Source: Magnetococcales bacterium (GTDB taxonomy: Bacteria > Pseudomonadota > Magnetococcia > Magnetococcales > UBA8363). From it: DNA of 60,039 nt. The stretch spans positions 1 through 60,039 of the forward strand of contig JADFYU010000013.1 in assembly GCA_015232865.1 (NCBI GenBank). Reading direction: 5' to 3'. Below, one piece after another: positions 8,292 to 17,680 of this stretch (its first letter is position 1; each line of letters opens with the position of its first letter). Below the pieces are notes generated by a model. It was given only the letters and a program-made list of their open reading frames with translations, ran no database searches and was not told the DNA's origin. Both the position numbers and the translations under genes were made by a program.

Positions 8292-8546
8292 TCATCCCTT
8301 TTTGGCCAGGGCAGCCTCCAAATCAGCTACTTTTTTTTCCAGAAGATCAATCTTGATGCGGGAATTACTCAACAGGGTTTGAGCGGCGTCAAACTCCTCA
8401 CGTGTCACCAGATCGAAATGTTCGACTCCCTCCTGGACCAGATCTCGAATCTGCCGGACCATCTCTTGTTGGGTCTCTTCGGCCATGTTTACCACCCCCA
8501 TGATGTTTTGGGTGATCTGATCCAGCAGCGCATTATCAATTTGCAT
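8292..8546 (-). CDS. ubiK: Ubiquinone biosynthesis accessory factor UbiK (YqiC/BMFP family)
   Basis: Small coiled-coil protein of 84 residues. UbiK supports the aerobic Ubi complex in enterobacteria and belongs to the membrane-fusogenic BMFP family. The N-terminal half is amphipathic (LLDQITQNIMGVVNMAEETQ) and the C-terminal half is a coiled coil with the family pattern FDLVTREEFDAA ... LLEKKVADLEAAL. The ATG at 8546 follows AGAGG by 10 bases; the longer frame to 8570 starts at a poor GTG. It lies upstream of the dispersed repeat and just downstream of ubiV-ubiU on the same strand, in line with a quinone gene group. Confidence 0.88.
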   Translation of the reverse strand: MQIDNALLDQITQNIMGVVNMAEETQQEMVRQIRDLVQEGVEHFDLVTREEFDAAQTLLSNSRIKIDLLEKKVADLEAALAKKG

Positions 8547-8611
8547 TATCTTTTGCCTCTTTAGACACAATTTTCGAAGCAGGAATGGCTCCGACGGTTA
8601 TATCATGATGA

Positions 8612-9514
8612 TTAAGACTGAATAAACTCAAGCCCCGGACGCTCATGAAAATATCCATTACAAAACGGTACATTATCATTTATTTCCAACAACTTAGCAA
8701 GAGCCTCCCGTTCATCCATTTTTTTATTGATGGTCCGCTTCCAAATATTAACCACCTCTTCCATCTTTTGACTTTGAGGGGAGAGCCGAACAATATCCAC
8801 CTTCATCTCTCGAAGCTTTTTAAGATCCATGATCAGGTTGTAGATCAGTTCAGACATGGTTTCAATGCCATTGATGATCAAAAACCGTTTATCCTCCTGG
8901 GTGTGCATGGACATACCGTCCGGGTAGTCGCCACATTTATACTGGCAGTTGGCCTTGGGCAGATTGAAAGCCCTGGCGGTATAACAGCGGGCGGAAAAGG
9001 TTAAAGGAAGCCGTCCATAGGAAAAAATTTCCGACTCGACCCCTCTGCTGCCGCGAAAAACACCGGAGATATATTTGGCCGACAACTCCACAGGCAACAC
9101 GACCCGATCAACCCCAACCCCTTTAAGAAAGTCCAGGGTATCGGGATTGTAGGTGCAGATATGGGGACCAGCCACCAAGGGTTGCCCTTCTCCGACTCCG
9201 ACGGAGGCCATATCATTGGTCTCCATGCGAAAACCGGCCTCCTTGGCCAGTGCCGCCAGGGTTCGCAACTCCACCTGCTCCTCTTCGGTCATAATCAGGC
9301 CAAGAGTGGAGATCACGATCTCCTTGTCTGATTTCTTCAACTCTTCCGCCAACTTCAACAACTCATCCGGCGGCAGATGCAATCGTTTGGAGCAAACCAC
9401 CTCACCGATATAGAGAATGTCCGCTTCGGTCTCATAGGCCATCCGTTTATAAAAATCGGCAATCCCTTGTTTTCCCCAATCAAACAGGCAGGGTCCAATG
9501 GAAATTTTCATCAT
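8612..9514 (-). CDS. ubiV: Oxygen-independent ubiquinone hydroxylation protein UbiV (peptidase U32 family)
   Basis: Partner of UbiU in the oxygen-independent hydroxylation steps of ubiquinone synthesis, where with UbiT it replaces the flavin monooxygenases. The 300-residue protein has the U32 fold without peptidase function and cysteines for a 4Fe-4S cluster: an early Cys in IGEVVCSKR and the later C..C pattern in SARCYTARAFNLPKANCQYKCGD. The ATG at 9514 overlaps the ubiU stop codon as TAATG, so translation is probably coupled. The pairing with ubiU and the nearby ubiX and ubiK make this assignment firmer than a generic U32 call. ubiT is not in the window. Confidence 0.9.
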   Translation of the reverse strand: MMKISIGPCLFDWGKQGIADFYKRMAYETEADILYIGEVVCSKRLHLPPDELLKLAEELKKSDKEIVISTLGLIMTEEEQVELRTLAALAKEAGFRMETNDMASVGVGEGQPLVAGPHICTYNPDTLDFLKGVGVDRVVLPVELSAKYISGVFRGSRGVESEIFSYGRLPLTFSARCYTARAFNLPKANCQYKCGDYPDGMSMHTQEDKRFLIINGIETMSELIYNLIMDLKKLREMKVDIVRLSPQSQKMEEVVNIWKRTINKKMDEREALAKLLEINDNVPFCNGYFHERPGLEFIQS

Positions 9515-10518
9515 TACTGCCACTTCTCCTGGTATGTCCCGAGGGTATGCGTGGCGCCCTCTGCGGTGGTATTGAGGATTTTAATCCATTTTCCCTTGGG
9601 CCGGAAGGTCGCCGGTTCATCGTAATAGGCATCAACCGCTTTTCGGAACGTTTTGGTGACCGTACTGACATAGGATTTGGTCCGCTGCCGTCCCTCGATT
9701 TTAAGGGAGACCACCCCCGCCTCAATCACCTCTGGCAACATCTCCAGCACATTCAAAGAGCTTGGCTCCTCCATGGTGTGATAGACATGATTGTTGGCCT
9801 CGTAGCGTCCTTTGCAAATGGTCGGATAAGCGGCATCCTCGTCGGCTCCGTATTCGGCAATCAACACTTCGCCCAAACGGGTCTGCAACTTGCCTTCCCG
9901 ACTTTCAAAACGAACCGCGCGAGCCGGTGAACAGACCCCTTCTATGTTGGGCGAAACCCCCGTCACATAGGAAGAGAGATAACAACGCCCCTCAGCCATG
10001 ACACACAGGCCGCCGAAAGCAAAAACCTCCATCTCCACATCAGTCTTTTCGCCCAAATTCTTGATCTCCTCGACCGTCAGAACGCGGGGCAGAATGACTC
10101 GGGTGATGTTGAAATGTTTCTTGTAGAAGTTGATCGCTTCATAGTTGCTGGCCGAGGCTTGAACCGACAGATGAATAGGCAGATCCGGATGCTTTTCATG
10201 AGCATATTTCAAGAGAGCCAGATTGGCCAGAATAATGGCATCGGCCCCAAGTCTGGCGGCGGTATCGACGGTTTTATACCAGATGTCCGGTTGATCGACC
10301 TGGGGAAAGGTGTTGAGCACAATGTTGGCCTTGACCCCATTCTTGTGCGCGTAACGAATCCCCTCCTCGGCCTCCTTTTCACTAAAATTCAATCCCTCAA
10401 AATTGCGAGCGTTGGTCGCATTGCGAAAACCAAAATAGACCGCATCCGCACCACTATCGACCGCGGCCCTTAAAGAGGGCAGATTGCCCGCCGGGGCTAG
10501 AACTTCAATCTTGTTCAT
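9514..10518 (-). CDS. ubiU: Oxygen-independent ubiquinone hydroxylation protein UbiU (peptidase U32 family)
   Basis: Forms the heterodimer with UbiV for oxygen-independent ring hydroxylation of ubiquinone precursors. The 334 residues start with IEVLAPAGNLPSLRAAVDSGADAVYFG in a TIM-barrel-like U32 fold. FGGLCVMAEGRCYLSSYVTG, VCSPARAVRFE and YPTICKGR supply the four cysteines expected for an Fe-S cluster, and SLKIEGRQRTKSYV is the U32 signature region. It is transcribed towards ubiV and overlaps it by one base. UbiX lies about 100 bases upstream on the same strand. Confidence 0.92.
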   Translation of the reverse strand: MNKIEVLAPAGNLPSLRAAVDSGADAVYFGFRNATNARNFEGLNFSEKEAEEGIRYAHKNGVKANIVLNTFPQVDQPDIWYKTVDTAARLGADAIILANLALLKYAHEKHPDLPIHLSVQASASNYEAINFYKKHFNITRVILPRVLTVEEIKNLGEKTDVEMEVFAFGGLCVMAEGRCYLSSYVTGVSPNIEGVCSPARAVRFESREGKLQTRLGEVLIAEYGADEDAAYPTICKGRYEANNHVYHTMEEPSSLNVLEMLPEVIEAGVVSLKIEGRQRTKSYVSTVTKTFRKAVDAYYDEPATFRPKGKWIKILNTTAEGATHTLGTYQEKWQ

Positions 10519-10621
10519 AATAGATCTCGATGATTTTCTTCTAGTGTTAATGAAAGTTTCATATCACTAAGCTGCAAGGATTCTATATCACTCCAGAGGT
10601 CAAGGCAAAACTACTGTGCAC

Positions 10622-11263
10622 TCATTTGGCATTTTTTGGCCAACCCGCCAACAACGAGTGGGCAATGCCGAGACGATTGAGAATGCGAGCGACCACAAAA
10701 TCCACCAACCCATCAACGGTTTGGCTTCCCGAATAAAATCCGGGGGAGGCCGGTAGAATGGTCACACCCAGATTGGCCAAGGCCAGCATATTCTCCAGAT
10801 GTATGGGAGAGAGGGGCGTCTCTCTGGGAACCACGACAAACCGACCGCCTTCCTTGATCATGACATCCGCTGCCCGTTCAATTAAGCTTTCCGACAGACC
10901 ATGACGTATTCGAGCCAAGGTTCCCATGGAACAAGGGCAAATAACCATATCCCGCCGCCCCCCCGACCCGGATGCCATGGGGGCCATCCAATCCTTTAGA
11001 CCAAAATGGCGAAGGTTTGTTTTTTTTTGCGAGGCAAAAAAAGGGGAACCGCCACGATTAAAATAGCCCATCACCCCTTCAACCACCGAATCGCCCTCTC
11101 CGACCAGGGAAAGATCGCACTCTTGCTTGAGAACCACGCGAGCCGGATCTGAGATCAGCAGATCGACCGACTGACCGCCAATCAGCAACACTTCGATCAA
11201 GCGTAATCCATAGCGTGCGCCCGAGGCACCGGTCATGGCAATGAGCAGCGGGTTGTTTGACAT
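10622..11263 (-). CDS. ubiX: Flavin prenyltransferase UbiX
   Basis: Makes prenylated FMN, the cofactor of the UbiD decarboxylase, by attaching dimethylallyl to FMN. The 213-residue protein shows the flavoprotein start LLIAMTGASGARYGLRLIEVL, the SGGRRDMVICPCSMGTLARIRHG segment and the conserved VVVPRETPLSPIHLENMLALANLGVTILPASPGFYSG. It belongs to the ubi gene run on the minus strand. ubiD is not in the window. Confidence 0.95.
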   Translation of the reverse strand: MSNNPLLIAMTGASGARYGLRLIEVLLIGGQSVDLLISDPARVVLKQECDLSLVGEGDSVVEGVMGYFNRGGSPFFASQKKTNLRHFGLKDWMAPMASGSGGRRDMVICPCSMGTLARIRHGLSESLIERAADVMIKEGGRFVVVPRETPLSPIHLENMLALANLGVTILPASPGFYSGSQTVDGLVDFVVARILNRLGIAHSLLAGWPKNAK

Positions 11264-11367
11264 GATATCGCTTTCTACCCTATAAGTGCTACATCCCCTC
11301 TGAGAGCAAACCGAACTGCGGCCAACCCCAGATCGGTGCCGATAGCGGAACGAAGAGGAACAACCCT

Positions 11368-11386
11368 TTGGTTTGTCTGGTGAATC
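11368..11386 (+). repeat. Dispersed TIR element, core remnant
   Basis: TTGGTTTGTCTGGTGAATC is identical over 19 bases to the reverse complement of the core in the msrA copy (1242-1260). Recognisable inverted ends are not present here, so this is a decayed remnant. Confidence 0.4.
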
Positions 11387-11529
11387 TTAGAAAATCAAAC
11401 TCACCTTGCTGGTAAAGGAATGAATGTTGTTGGATCAACCCGGTTGATCAAGAAGTCGTGCCGGAGACATTCCGTCAAAGGCTGTGTACAGGCTCAATAA
11501 ACCCTATCGTATTATATAAGGAACAACGG

Positions 11530-12474
11530 GTGTCGGTCTACACAAGAGTTAGCTTAAATGAGCTTACCCCCCTGGTCCGTCATCTTGGCCTGGGGAAAAT
11601 CAAGAGGTTAGACGGCATTTCAGACGGAGTGGTCAATACCAACTACCGGGTCATGACCGACAGCGGGTCGTACGTTCTCACCTTGGTGGAAAACCCGGAA
11701 GAGAGCGACGCCCTCTCCTATGTGGCTGGATTATTGATTCATCTGACTCAGAAAGGGATTCCCTGCCCCCAACCCCTGACCAACGCTCAGGGGTGCGGAT
11801 ATTTCTCCATAAAAAACCGACCGGCGCTGCTGGCCACTTTTTTACCGGGCATCTCGCCGGAGGAACCGACCAGAAGTCACTGTTTGGCGGTCGGAAAAAT
11901 GCTGGCTCGCATCCATTTGGCCGGAGCCGACTATCCACACCGGCGTCCCAACCCGATGGGGCTGGAAAAATGGTCCCGCCTGCTTGATAAAATCAGCCCG
12001 AAATTAGCGGTAGAAGAGCCGGAAATCCAGGCTCTGTTGCAGCAGACCTATAAACGGATGAACCAGCACTATCCCCGTTCCGACCTGCCATCCGGCCTCT
12101 GTCACGGGGATCTGTTTCCTGATAACAGTTTTTTCATGGAAGAGACGATCAGTGGTGTGATCGACTTTTTTTTCGCCTGTAACGAAACATACCTGCTGGA
12201 TCTGGCCATCACCCTGAATGCCTGGTGTTTCAACAGAAACGGGGATCCGATTCCAATCCATTGGCAGACTTTGCTTGACGGATACCAATCCGTTCGCCCT
12301 CTGACCTCTTTAGAAAATCAAAATTTAACCTTGGCCGCCCAAGGTGCCGCCCTCCGATTTTCATTGACCCGTTTTCACGACCGATATTTTCCCCGTCCCG
12401 GCCTGAATGTCACCCAAAAGGACCCGAAGCTGTTCGTCAAACGACTAATCCACCTCCTCTCCAGCCCGTCCTGA
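11530..12474 (+). CDS. thrB: Homoserine kinase (APH-fold ThrB)
   Basis: Phosphorylates homoserine in threonine synthesis. It belongs to the aminoglycoside phosphotransferase fold family rather than the GHMP kinases. The protein begins SVYTRVSLNELTPLVRHLGLG, typical of this ThrB type, and contains GISDGVVNTNYRV, the catalytic-loop LCHGDLFPDNSFF and the metal-binding VIDFFFAC. The start is the GTG at 11530, seven bases after AAGGA (11518-11522); the frame runs back to 11458 but those residues do not match the family. Product 314 residues. It is the only plus-strand gene between ubiX and ychF. Confidence 0.93.
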   Translation: MSVYTRVSLNELTPLVRHLGLGKIKRLDGISDGVVNTNYRVMTDSGSYVLTLVENPEESDALSYVAGLLIHLTQKGIPCPQPLTNAQGCGYFSIKNRPALLATFLPGISPEEPTRSHCLAVGKMLARIHLAGADYPHRRPNPMGLEKWSRLLDKISPKLAVEEPEIQALLQQTYKRMNQHYPRSDLPSGLCHGDLFPDNSFFMEETISGVIDFFFACNETYLLDLAITLNAWCFNRNGDPIPIHWQTLLDGYQSVRPLTSLENQNLTLAAQGAALRFSLTRFHDRYFPRPGLNVTQKDPKLFVKRLIHLLSSPS

Positions 12475-12502
12475 AAGCGAAGGTTGATTGTCGTGAAAAA
12501 AA

Positions 12503-13612
12503 TCAGACGTTAAACAGAAAATGCATGACATCTCCATCGGCGACCGGATAGGTTTTTCCCTCCAAGCGCATTTTCCCTTTTTCCTTGGCCCCCTGCTCCC
12601 CTTTGCAAGTGATAAAATCGTCAAACCCGATCACTTCGGCCCGAATAAACCCTCTTTCAAAATCGGTATGGATAACACCAGCCGCTTCAGGTGCCAAGGC
12701 TCCCTCTCTGACCGTCCAGGCTCGAACCTCCTTGGGGCCAACGGTAAAATAGGTCATCAACCCCAAGAGTCGATAGGCTTGATGAACCAGACGATCGAGG
12801 CCCGGCTCTTCCAAATCCAGGTCTTCCAGAAAAGCGGCTTTCTCATCGGCATCCAGTTCAGAAATCTCCGCCTCGATGGAACCGCAGATCACCACCACTT
12901 GTGCCCCCTCTTTTTCGGCCAGATCACGAACCGAATCGGATAATGGGTGGGAACCGGGGTGTTGAGCTTTAGCCACGTCTTGCTCGGAAACATTACAGAT
13001 ATAGAGCACCGGCTTGGCCGTAATCAAAAACAGCTCGCGCAGTACGGCCAACTCTTCAGCAGCCAACCCCTGTAGACGAATGGGCGTGCCGTCATTCAAG
13101 CCATCAATGGCCTTTTCGTAGACGGCAACCTGAATACGCGCCTCTTTATCGCCGGAGCGGGCCTTCTTGATGACCGTCTCCCGACGCTTTTGCAATCCGG
13201 CCAGATCGGCCAACATCAGTTCGGTTTCGATGATTAAAATATCGGCCACCGGATCGACCCGATCTTCGACATGAGTGATGTCGTCATCTTCAAAGCAACG
13301 CACCACATGCGTTACCGCATCAACCTGACGAATATGACCCAAAAACTGATTACCCAGCCCCTCCCCTTTGGAGGCCCCACTGACCAACCCGGCAATATCG
13401 ACAAACTCCATAACCGTCGGCAAGACTCTTTGCGGGTTGGCTATGGCTGCCAGTTGGGCCAATCTTGGGTCGGCAACCGTGACCACACCGACATTTGGCT
13501 CGATGGTGCAGAACGGATAGTTGGCCATCTGAGCACCAGCCGCCGTCAGGGCATTGAATATGGTTGATTTACCAACGTTGGGTAGACCGACAATACCGCA
13601 TTGAAGTGCCAT
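12503..13612 (-). CDS. ychF: Redox-regulated ATPase YchF
   Basis: Obg-family P-loop protein that prefers ATP, binds the ribosome and is linked to the oxidative stress response. [21 protein letters not shown] is the G1 loop. [24 protein letters not shown] is the switch region, and the C-terminal TGS-type domain ends in [22 protein letters not shown] residues (here [18 protein letters not shown]). At 369 residues it is of family length. pth and rplY follow upstream on the same strand, the rplY-pth-ychF order common in proteobacteria. Confidence 0.96.
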   Translation of the reverse strand: MALQCGIVGLPNVGKSTIFNALTAAGAQMANYPFCTIEPNVGVVTVADPRLAQLAAIANPQRVLPTVMEFVDIAGLVSGASKGEGLGNQFLGHIRQVDAVTHVVRCFEDDDITHVEDRVDPVADILIIETELMLADLAGLQKRRETVIKKARSGDKEARIQVAVYEKAIDGLNDGTPIRLQGLAAEELAVLRELFLITAKPVLYICNVSEQDVAKAQHPGSHPLSDSVRDLAEKEGAQVVVICGSIEAEISELDADEKAAFLEDLDLEEPGLDRLVHQAYRLLGLMTYFTVGPKEVRAWTVREGALAPEAAGVIHTDFERGFIRAEVIGFDDFITCKGEQGAKEKGKMRLEGKTYPVADGDVMHFLFNV

Positions 13613-13667
13613 GGCAATCCTAATTTATAGAAGAGTGAACGGGCGTTTGAAGCAGAAAAAAAGCAGG

Positions 13668-14234
13668 TTAAGATCCATTGAGCAGCCGGTTCATTGCACC
13701 CGGCAGATCGCCCTCCAGCAAAGCTGGCAAGGCATTGGGCAACCCCTCCAACCGAGGCAGAATCAAATCTCGTTCGTCTTGATTGAATGGAGCGAGAACA
13801 AATTTGGCCGTATCCATATGGCCCGGTGGGCGACCGATTCCCAGGCGAACCCGGATAAAATCGGCGGACCCGATGAGTTGCTGAATGGATTTCAGACCGT
13901 TGTGGCCGCCATTGCCGCCCCCGATCTTGATCCGCACCCGGCCTGGAATCAAATCCAGATCGTCATGAAAGACGATCACCTGTTCCGGCTCCAGCTTAAA
14001 AAATTGGACTGCGGCCCCGACCGACTCCCCAGAGAGATTCATGTAGGTGTCCGGACAGAGCCAAAGAACCTTTTTTGCACCGATCCGGCCGTCACCAAAC
14101 TGCCCCTTAAAGCGAAAAACCCCTGAAGAAAATCCAAACACGCGGGCCAGCAGAGCCATGGCCTCCCAACCCAGGTTATGACGGGTTCCCCGGTAGCGTT
14201 CACCGGGGTTCCCCAATCCGACTAACAGATGCAT
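13668..14234 (-). CDS. pth: Peptidyl-tRNA hydrolase
   Basis: Recycles peptidyl-tRNA dropped from ribosomes. The 188 residues start LLVGLGNPGERYRGTRHNLGWEA with the catalytic His in RHNLGW, continue with CPDTYMNLSGESV and VFHDDLDLIPGRVRIKIGGGNGGHNGLKSI, and include FIRVRLGIGRPPG. All key residues are present. It lies between rplY and ychF on the same strand, with 23 bases to rplY and 55 to ychF. Confidence 0.97.
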   Translation of the reverse strand: MHLLVGLGNPGERYRGTRHNLGWEAMALLARVFGFSSGVFRFKGQFGDGRIGAKKVLWLCPDTYMNLSGESVGAAVQFFKLEPEQVIVFHDDLDLIPGRVRIKIGGGNGGHNGLKSIQQLIGSADFIRVRLGIGRPPGHMDTAKFVLAPFNQDERDLILPRLEGLPNALPALLEGDLPGAMNRLLNGS

Positions 14235-14257
14235 TTTAACAGTTCAAGATTAAGAAA

Positions 14258-14878
14258 TTATTCTGCTGCTGACTCAGATCCAGCACCCTCTTCACTCCCA
14301 TCATCGGCAGCTTCAACGTGTGGCGCACCAACGGTAGCAATGGTAAAGTTGACCTCGTGGTTGACCAGAACACCCTCTGGCAAAACAACATCTTCGATGT
14401 GGATGGAATCCCCAATTTCCAGATGGGCCACGGAAATTTCAATATGCTCAGGAATGTCGCCGGCCAGACACTGGACCTCCAACTCACGGCGAATCTGCTG
14501 AAGAATGCCGCCATCTTTGACGCCCCGGGAGACCTCTTCGCCAACCAACAAAACTGGAACCTCAATTTCAACCCTCTGATTGGGGTTGAAACGGGTAAAG
14601 TCCACATGCAGCGGGTTTTCGGTGACCGGGTGAACCTGGAAACCGCGCAACAACACCATCTGCCGGGCTTTGCCATCCAGTACCAGGGTTTGACGCTGGG
14701 TCCGCAGGGATGAGCCGTTTTTTTCCACCAACTCAATCCACTCCTTGGCACTCAAAGAGAGATTGAGGTTTTCACGACCTGCACCATACAGTACCGCTGG
14801 AATACGTCCTTCACGACGCATTTTTCGGGCCACCCCCTTGCCGGTCCCCTCACGTGATTCAGCATTGATCATTGCCAT
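14258..14878 (-). CDS. rplY: 50S ribosomal protein L25 (CTC type)
   Basis: Binds 5S rRNA in the large subunit. The 206-residue protein is the long CTC-like form: an N-terminal L25 domain (INAESREGTGKGVARKMRREGRIPAVLYG) and a C-terminal beta-domain (PVLLVGEEVSRGVKDGGILQQ ... GDSIHIEDVVLPEGV). The acidic tail (EAADDGSEEGAGSESAAE) is common in proteobacterial members. The start is the ATG at 14878, ten bases after GGAG; the frame to 14935 has no family match. Confidence 0.95.
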   Translation of the reverse strand: MAMINAESREGTGKGVARKMRREGRIPAVLYGAGRENLNLSLSAKEWIELVEKNGSSLRTQRQTLVLDGKARQMVLLRGFQVHPVTENPLHVDFTRFNPNQRVEIEVPVLLVGEEVSRGVKDGGILQQIRRELEVQCLAGDIPEHIEISVAHLEIGDSIHIEDVVLPEGVLVNHEVNFTIATVGAPHVEAADDGSEEGAGSESAAE

Positions 14879-15022
14879 TTTAAAGTTACTCCTCGAAAAG
14901 ATAGAACAAAAAAACAGGATGGTCCCTTCTTCCAAAGAGAGTGTCTTCTACCTACAAACGCTCCCATGCGTCCGGCCTCCAGGGGTGCCGATAACGTTTT
15001 GGAAAAAAATCCTGCAAAAAAC

Positions 15023-15967
15023 TCAAACAAACAAGGAACTCACCGACTCTTCATCACAAACCCGGCGAATGGCCTCCCCCAACAGGTGCGAGACCGTATA
15101 ACACTTGATCTTGTCACAAGCCTCCGCCGCCGCACTCATGCGTATGGTGTCCGTCATCAGTAGGTTGGATAGACCGGAATTTTGAATACGCTCGATGGCC
15201 GGACCGGACAAAACGCCATGGGAGCAAACAGCCGTAACCGATTTAGCTCCCTGGCTCAAAAGAGCATCCGCCGCTTTGGTCAAGGTGCCGGCAGTATCCA
15301 CCATATCATCGACGATAATGCAATCTTTTCCAACAACCTCACCGATGATGTTATGAACTTCCGCCACATTGGGGGCCGGACGCCGTTTGTCGATGATGGC
15401 CAGATCCACCTCCAGCCGTTTGGCGTAGGATCTAGCTCGAACCACCCCCCCCACATCCGGGGAGACAATCATCACATTGGAGGTGTCCAACTGCCGAATA
15501 GCCCCCATCAATGCGGGGGTGGAATAGAGATTATCCACCGGCATATTAAAAAAACCCTGGATCTGTCCGGCATGAAGATCCATGGTCAAAACCCGTTGAA
15601 CACCGGAGGCATGAAGAAGATCAGCGACCAATTTAGCCGTAATGGGTGTCCGCCCCGCCTCCTTGCGATCTTGGCGGGCATATCCGTAATAGGGAATAAC
15701 CGCCGTGATCCGTCCCGCCGAGGCTCGTCGCAGAGCATCGACCATGATCAGGAGTTCCATAAGATGATCATTGGCTGGGGCGGAGGTCGGCTGAACGACG
15801 AAGCAGTCCCGACCCCGAACATTTTCATCGATCTGCACAAAAATTTCGGCATCAGAAAAACGTTGGATGGTCGCTTCAGCGGGGGAGACGGAGAGATATT
15901 CACAAATGCGCCGACCCAACTCCGGGTTGGCTGTGCCGGAAAAAATTTTCAGCTTGTCAATGGACAT
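15023..15967 (-). CDS. prs: Ribose-phosphate pyrophosphokinase
   Basis: Makes PRPP from ribose 5-phosphate and ATP for nucleotide, histidine and tryptophan synthesis. The 314 residues include [17 protein letters not shown], the ATP-site [44 protein letters not shown] and the PRPP-binding loop [18 protein letters not shown]. It is complete and of class I length. It is the upstream gene of the rplY-pth-ychF run, with about 145 bases between prs and rplY; an intervening tRNA, sometimes seen at this site, is not visible. Confidence 0.97.
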   Translation of the reverse strand: MSIDKLKIFSGTANPELGRRICEYLSVSPAEATIQRFSDAEIFVQIDENVRGRDCFVVQPTSAPANDHLMELLIMVDALRRASAGRITAVIPYYGYARQDRKEAGRTPITAKLVADLLHASGVQRVLTMDLHAGQIQGFFNMPVDNLYSTPALMGAIRQLDTSNVMIVSPDVGGVVRARSYAKRLEVDLAIIDKRRPAPNVAEVHNIIGEVVGKDCIIVDDMVDTAGTLTKAADALLSQGAKSVTAVCSHGVLSGPAIERIQNSGLSNLLMTDTIRMSAAAEACDKIKCYTVSHLLGEAIRRVCDEESVSSLFV

Positions 15968-16049
15968 GATTACTTTAACTTATAGATTGGCTGGTGAGGG
16001 AGTGCTCGGACGCCAACGGCTACCCAATTGATTCAAAAGCACGAACAGC

Positions 16050-16069
16050 TATGTTTCCCTAAATTTCGG
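16050..16069. repeat. Short inverted repeat upstream of prs
   Basis: TTTCCC and GGGAAA flank an eight-base centre about 85 bases before the prs start. It may be an operator or the end of the ankyrin gene transcript. Confidence 0.25.
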
Positions 16070-16189
16070 GAAAAATACACCCCTTCCTCGTCCAGCGCAA
16101 CCAGTAAAAGCGACACGCCCGAATTTAACAGTTCAAACCATTGGATTAAAAATAAAAATACATTTCATTAAATCCGATTTTCTCAGCGT

Positions 16190-17275
16190 TCAACGGGCGG
16201 CCAGATGCATCATGATCTGCTGTTCCATCTCTTCCTCTGCTTTAACCGACTGTCGAGGGGAAAGCAAGGCGACCACCTCTTCAAACCCACCGCTTTGAGC
16301 CAGAGAAAGCGGGGTATTGCCCAATGAATCCACTGCGTTGACATCAGCTCCGGAATCCAACAGAAGAGAGGCTGCCTCATAACGGCCCCGGCGAGCCGCC
16401 CAATGCAGGGGCGTCTCCTCATACTGGGCTTTTTGATCCACATTCCCGATCACACCCGACAAGAACCGGACAATGTCGGCATATCCTTCGGAGGCCGCCC
16501 AATGCAGGGGCGTATCTCCTTCAACCCCTTTCGCGTTGGCGGAAACCCCTTTTTCTTCGATCAAAAATCGTACGGTCTCCAAAGCGCCCCGACGGACAGC
16601 CCAATAGACGGAAGATCGACCATAAAGGTTGGTTGCGGTGGGATCGGCCCCGCGTGAAACCAAAAATTTAATGATGCTGGGGTGATTCTCTTCGGCCGCC
16701 CAATGTAAGGGGCTGTCGCCCTTTTGATCCCGAGCATTGACATCCGCTCCCGCTTCCACCAATCGTTTCACCAATGGCCCGTTCCCCTCCCCGGCAGCCC
16801 AATGCAACGCGCTGTTGCCATTGCTGTTGGCCAGATTGGAGTTTGCCCCATGGCTCAACAGGGCGTGAGCAATTTTCAGAGAGCCGCTGTTGGCCGCCAG
16901 CATGTGGATCGGCGTATCTCCCCGTCTGTCCTGAATATTGGCTTTTGCCCCTTTTTCCAACAACAGAGCGACCAGCGCCACATCATTCTTCATGACGGCA
17001 AAATGGAGGGGACTCAATCCGAATCCATCAATAGCGTTGACATTATCTCCCCTTTCGATCAACCGATGAGCCATATTCAAAGACCCGCTTTCAATGGCTT
17101 TATGCAAGGGGGTTCGCGTGGAATGGCGTGACTGGTGCATGATAACAGCCCCCTCCCCCCGCTCAACCGCCAAAAGAGCGCGACTTTCAAGGACCGACAT
17201 CGAAGCCAGAGCGGCGAGGGCAACAAGCAGAGGTTTATGCGTTTTTTTCAATAGAATCAGTTCAAAGCCAGACAT
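16190..17275 (-). CDS. Exported ankyrin-repeat protein
   Basis: 361 residues with an N-terminal signal sequence (KPLLVALAALASMSVLESRALLA) followed by about nine ankyrin repeats from residue 45 to the end. They are recognisable by the repeated G.TPLHWAA / A..LL..GADVN pattern, for example NGNSALHWAAGEGN, KGDSPLHWAAEENH and EETPLHWAARRGR. Ankyrin stacks bind other proteins; the partner is unknown. Export to the periplasm is inferred from the signal sequence. The ATG at 17275 is preceded by GAGG at nine bases. It is a single gene upstream of prs. Confidence 0.85.
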   Translation of the reverse strand: MSGFELILLKKTHKPLLVALAALASMSVLESRALLAVERGEGAVIMHQSRHSTRTPLHKAIESGSLNMAHRLIERGDNVNAIDGFGLSPLHFAVMKNDVALVALLLEKGAKANIQDRRGDTPIHMLAANSGSLKIAHALLSHGANSNLANSNGNSALHWAAGEGNGPLVKRLVEAGADVNARDQKGDSPLHWAAEENHPSIIKFLVSRGADPTATNLYGRSSVYWAVRRGALETVRFLIEEKGVSANAKGVEGDTPLHWAASEGYADIVRFLSGVIGNVDQKAQYEETPLHWAARRGRYEAASLLLDSGADVNAVDSLGNTPLSLAQSGGFEEVVALLSPRQSVKAEEEMEQQIMMHLAAR

Positions 17276-17680
17276 TAAAAACACCTCTACCTATAACGGG
17301 AAGTTGATCGATCGCATCCCTGTCGCACATTTGATATGGCACGAAACAATCCGATTTGAGTTTCATAAATATAATGAGCGGGACACAGAAGGGAATAAGC
17401 AATTTTATTGCCAACTGTCATTAAATCATTTTTTTATTCTTTTATAATTAGTTACAATAATAATCGGCCATCATCGACTCTGATTCTTCAGGGCTTGTCA
17501 AAGATTTGTCAAACAGAAGCCGGTTCAGCAGCAGGAGAGTAAAACCTGTAAAATGACTATTCGAGACACCAAAAATGGGGTATGGTGCCTGAAACATCCG
17601 CCAACGGCCAAATCGGGACAAGCCTGCCATCGGCTGTCAACTGAACCGTAGCAAAAGATCTCTGACCTGGAAAGCCAACC
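17276..17680. other. Intergenic region, ankyrin gene to metF-like gene
   Basis: About 400 bases between divergent genes. The left part is AT-rich (around 17350-17460). I looked for a SAM riboswitch, which often precedes methionine genes, and did not find a convincing one. No gene is supported. Confidence 0.4.

Noticed and set aside
11401..11460. FNR-type site at TTGATCAA before thrB
   Set aside because: The dyad lacks the TTGAT-N4-ATCAA spacing, so it does not support FNR regulation.
17276..17680. SAM riboswitch before the MetF-like gene
   Set aside because: I found no convincing conserved core or pairing of known SAM riboswitch classes.
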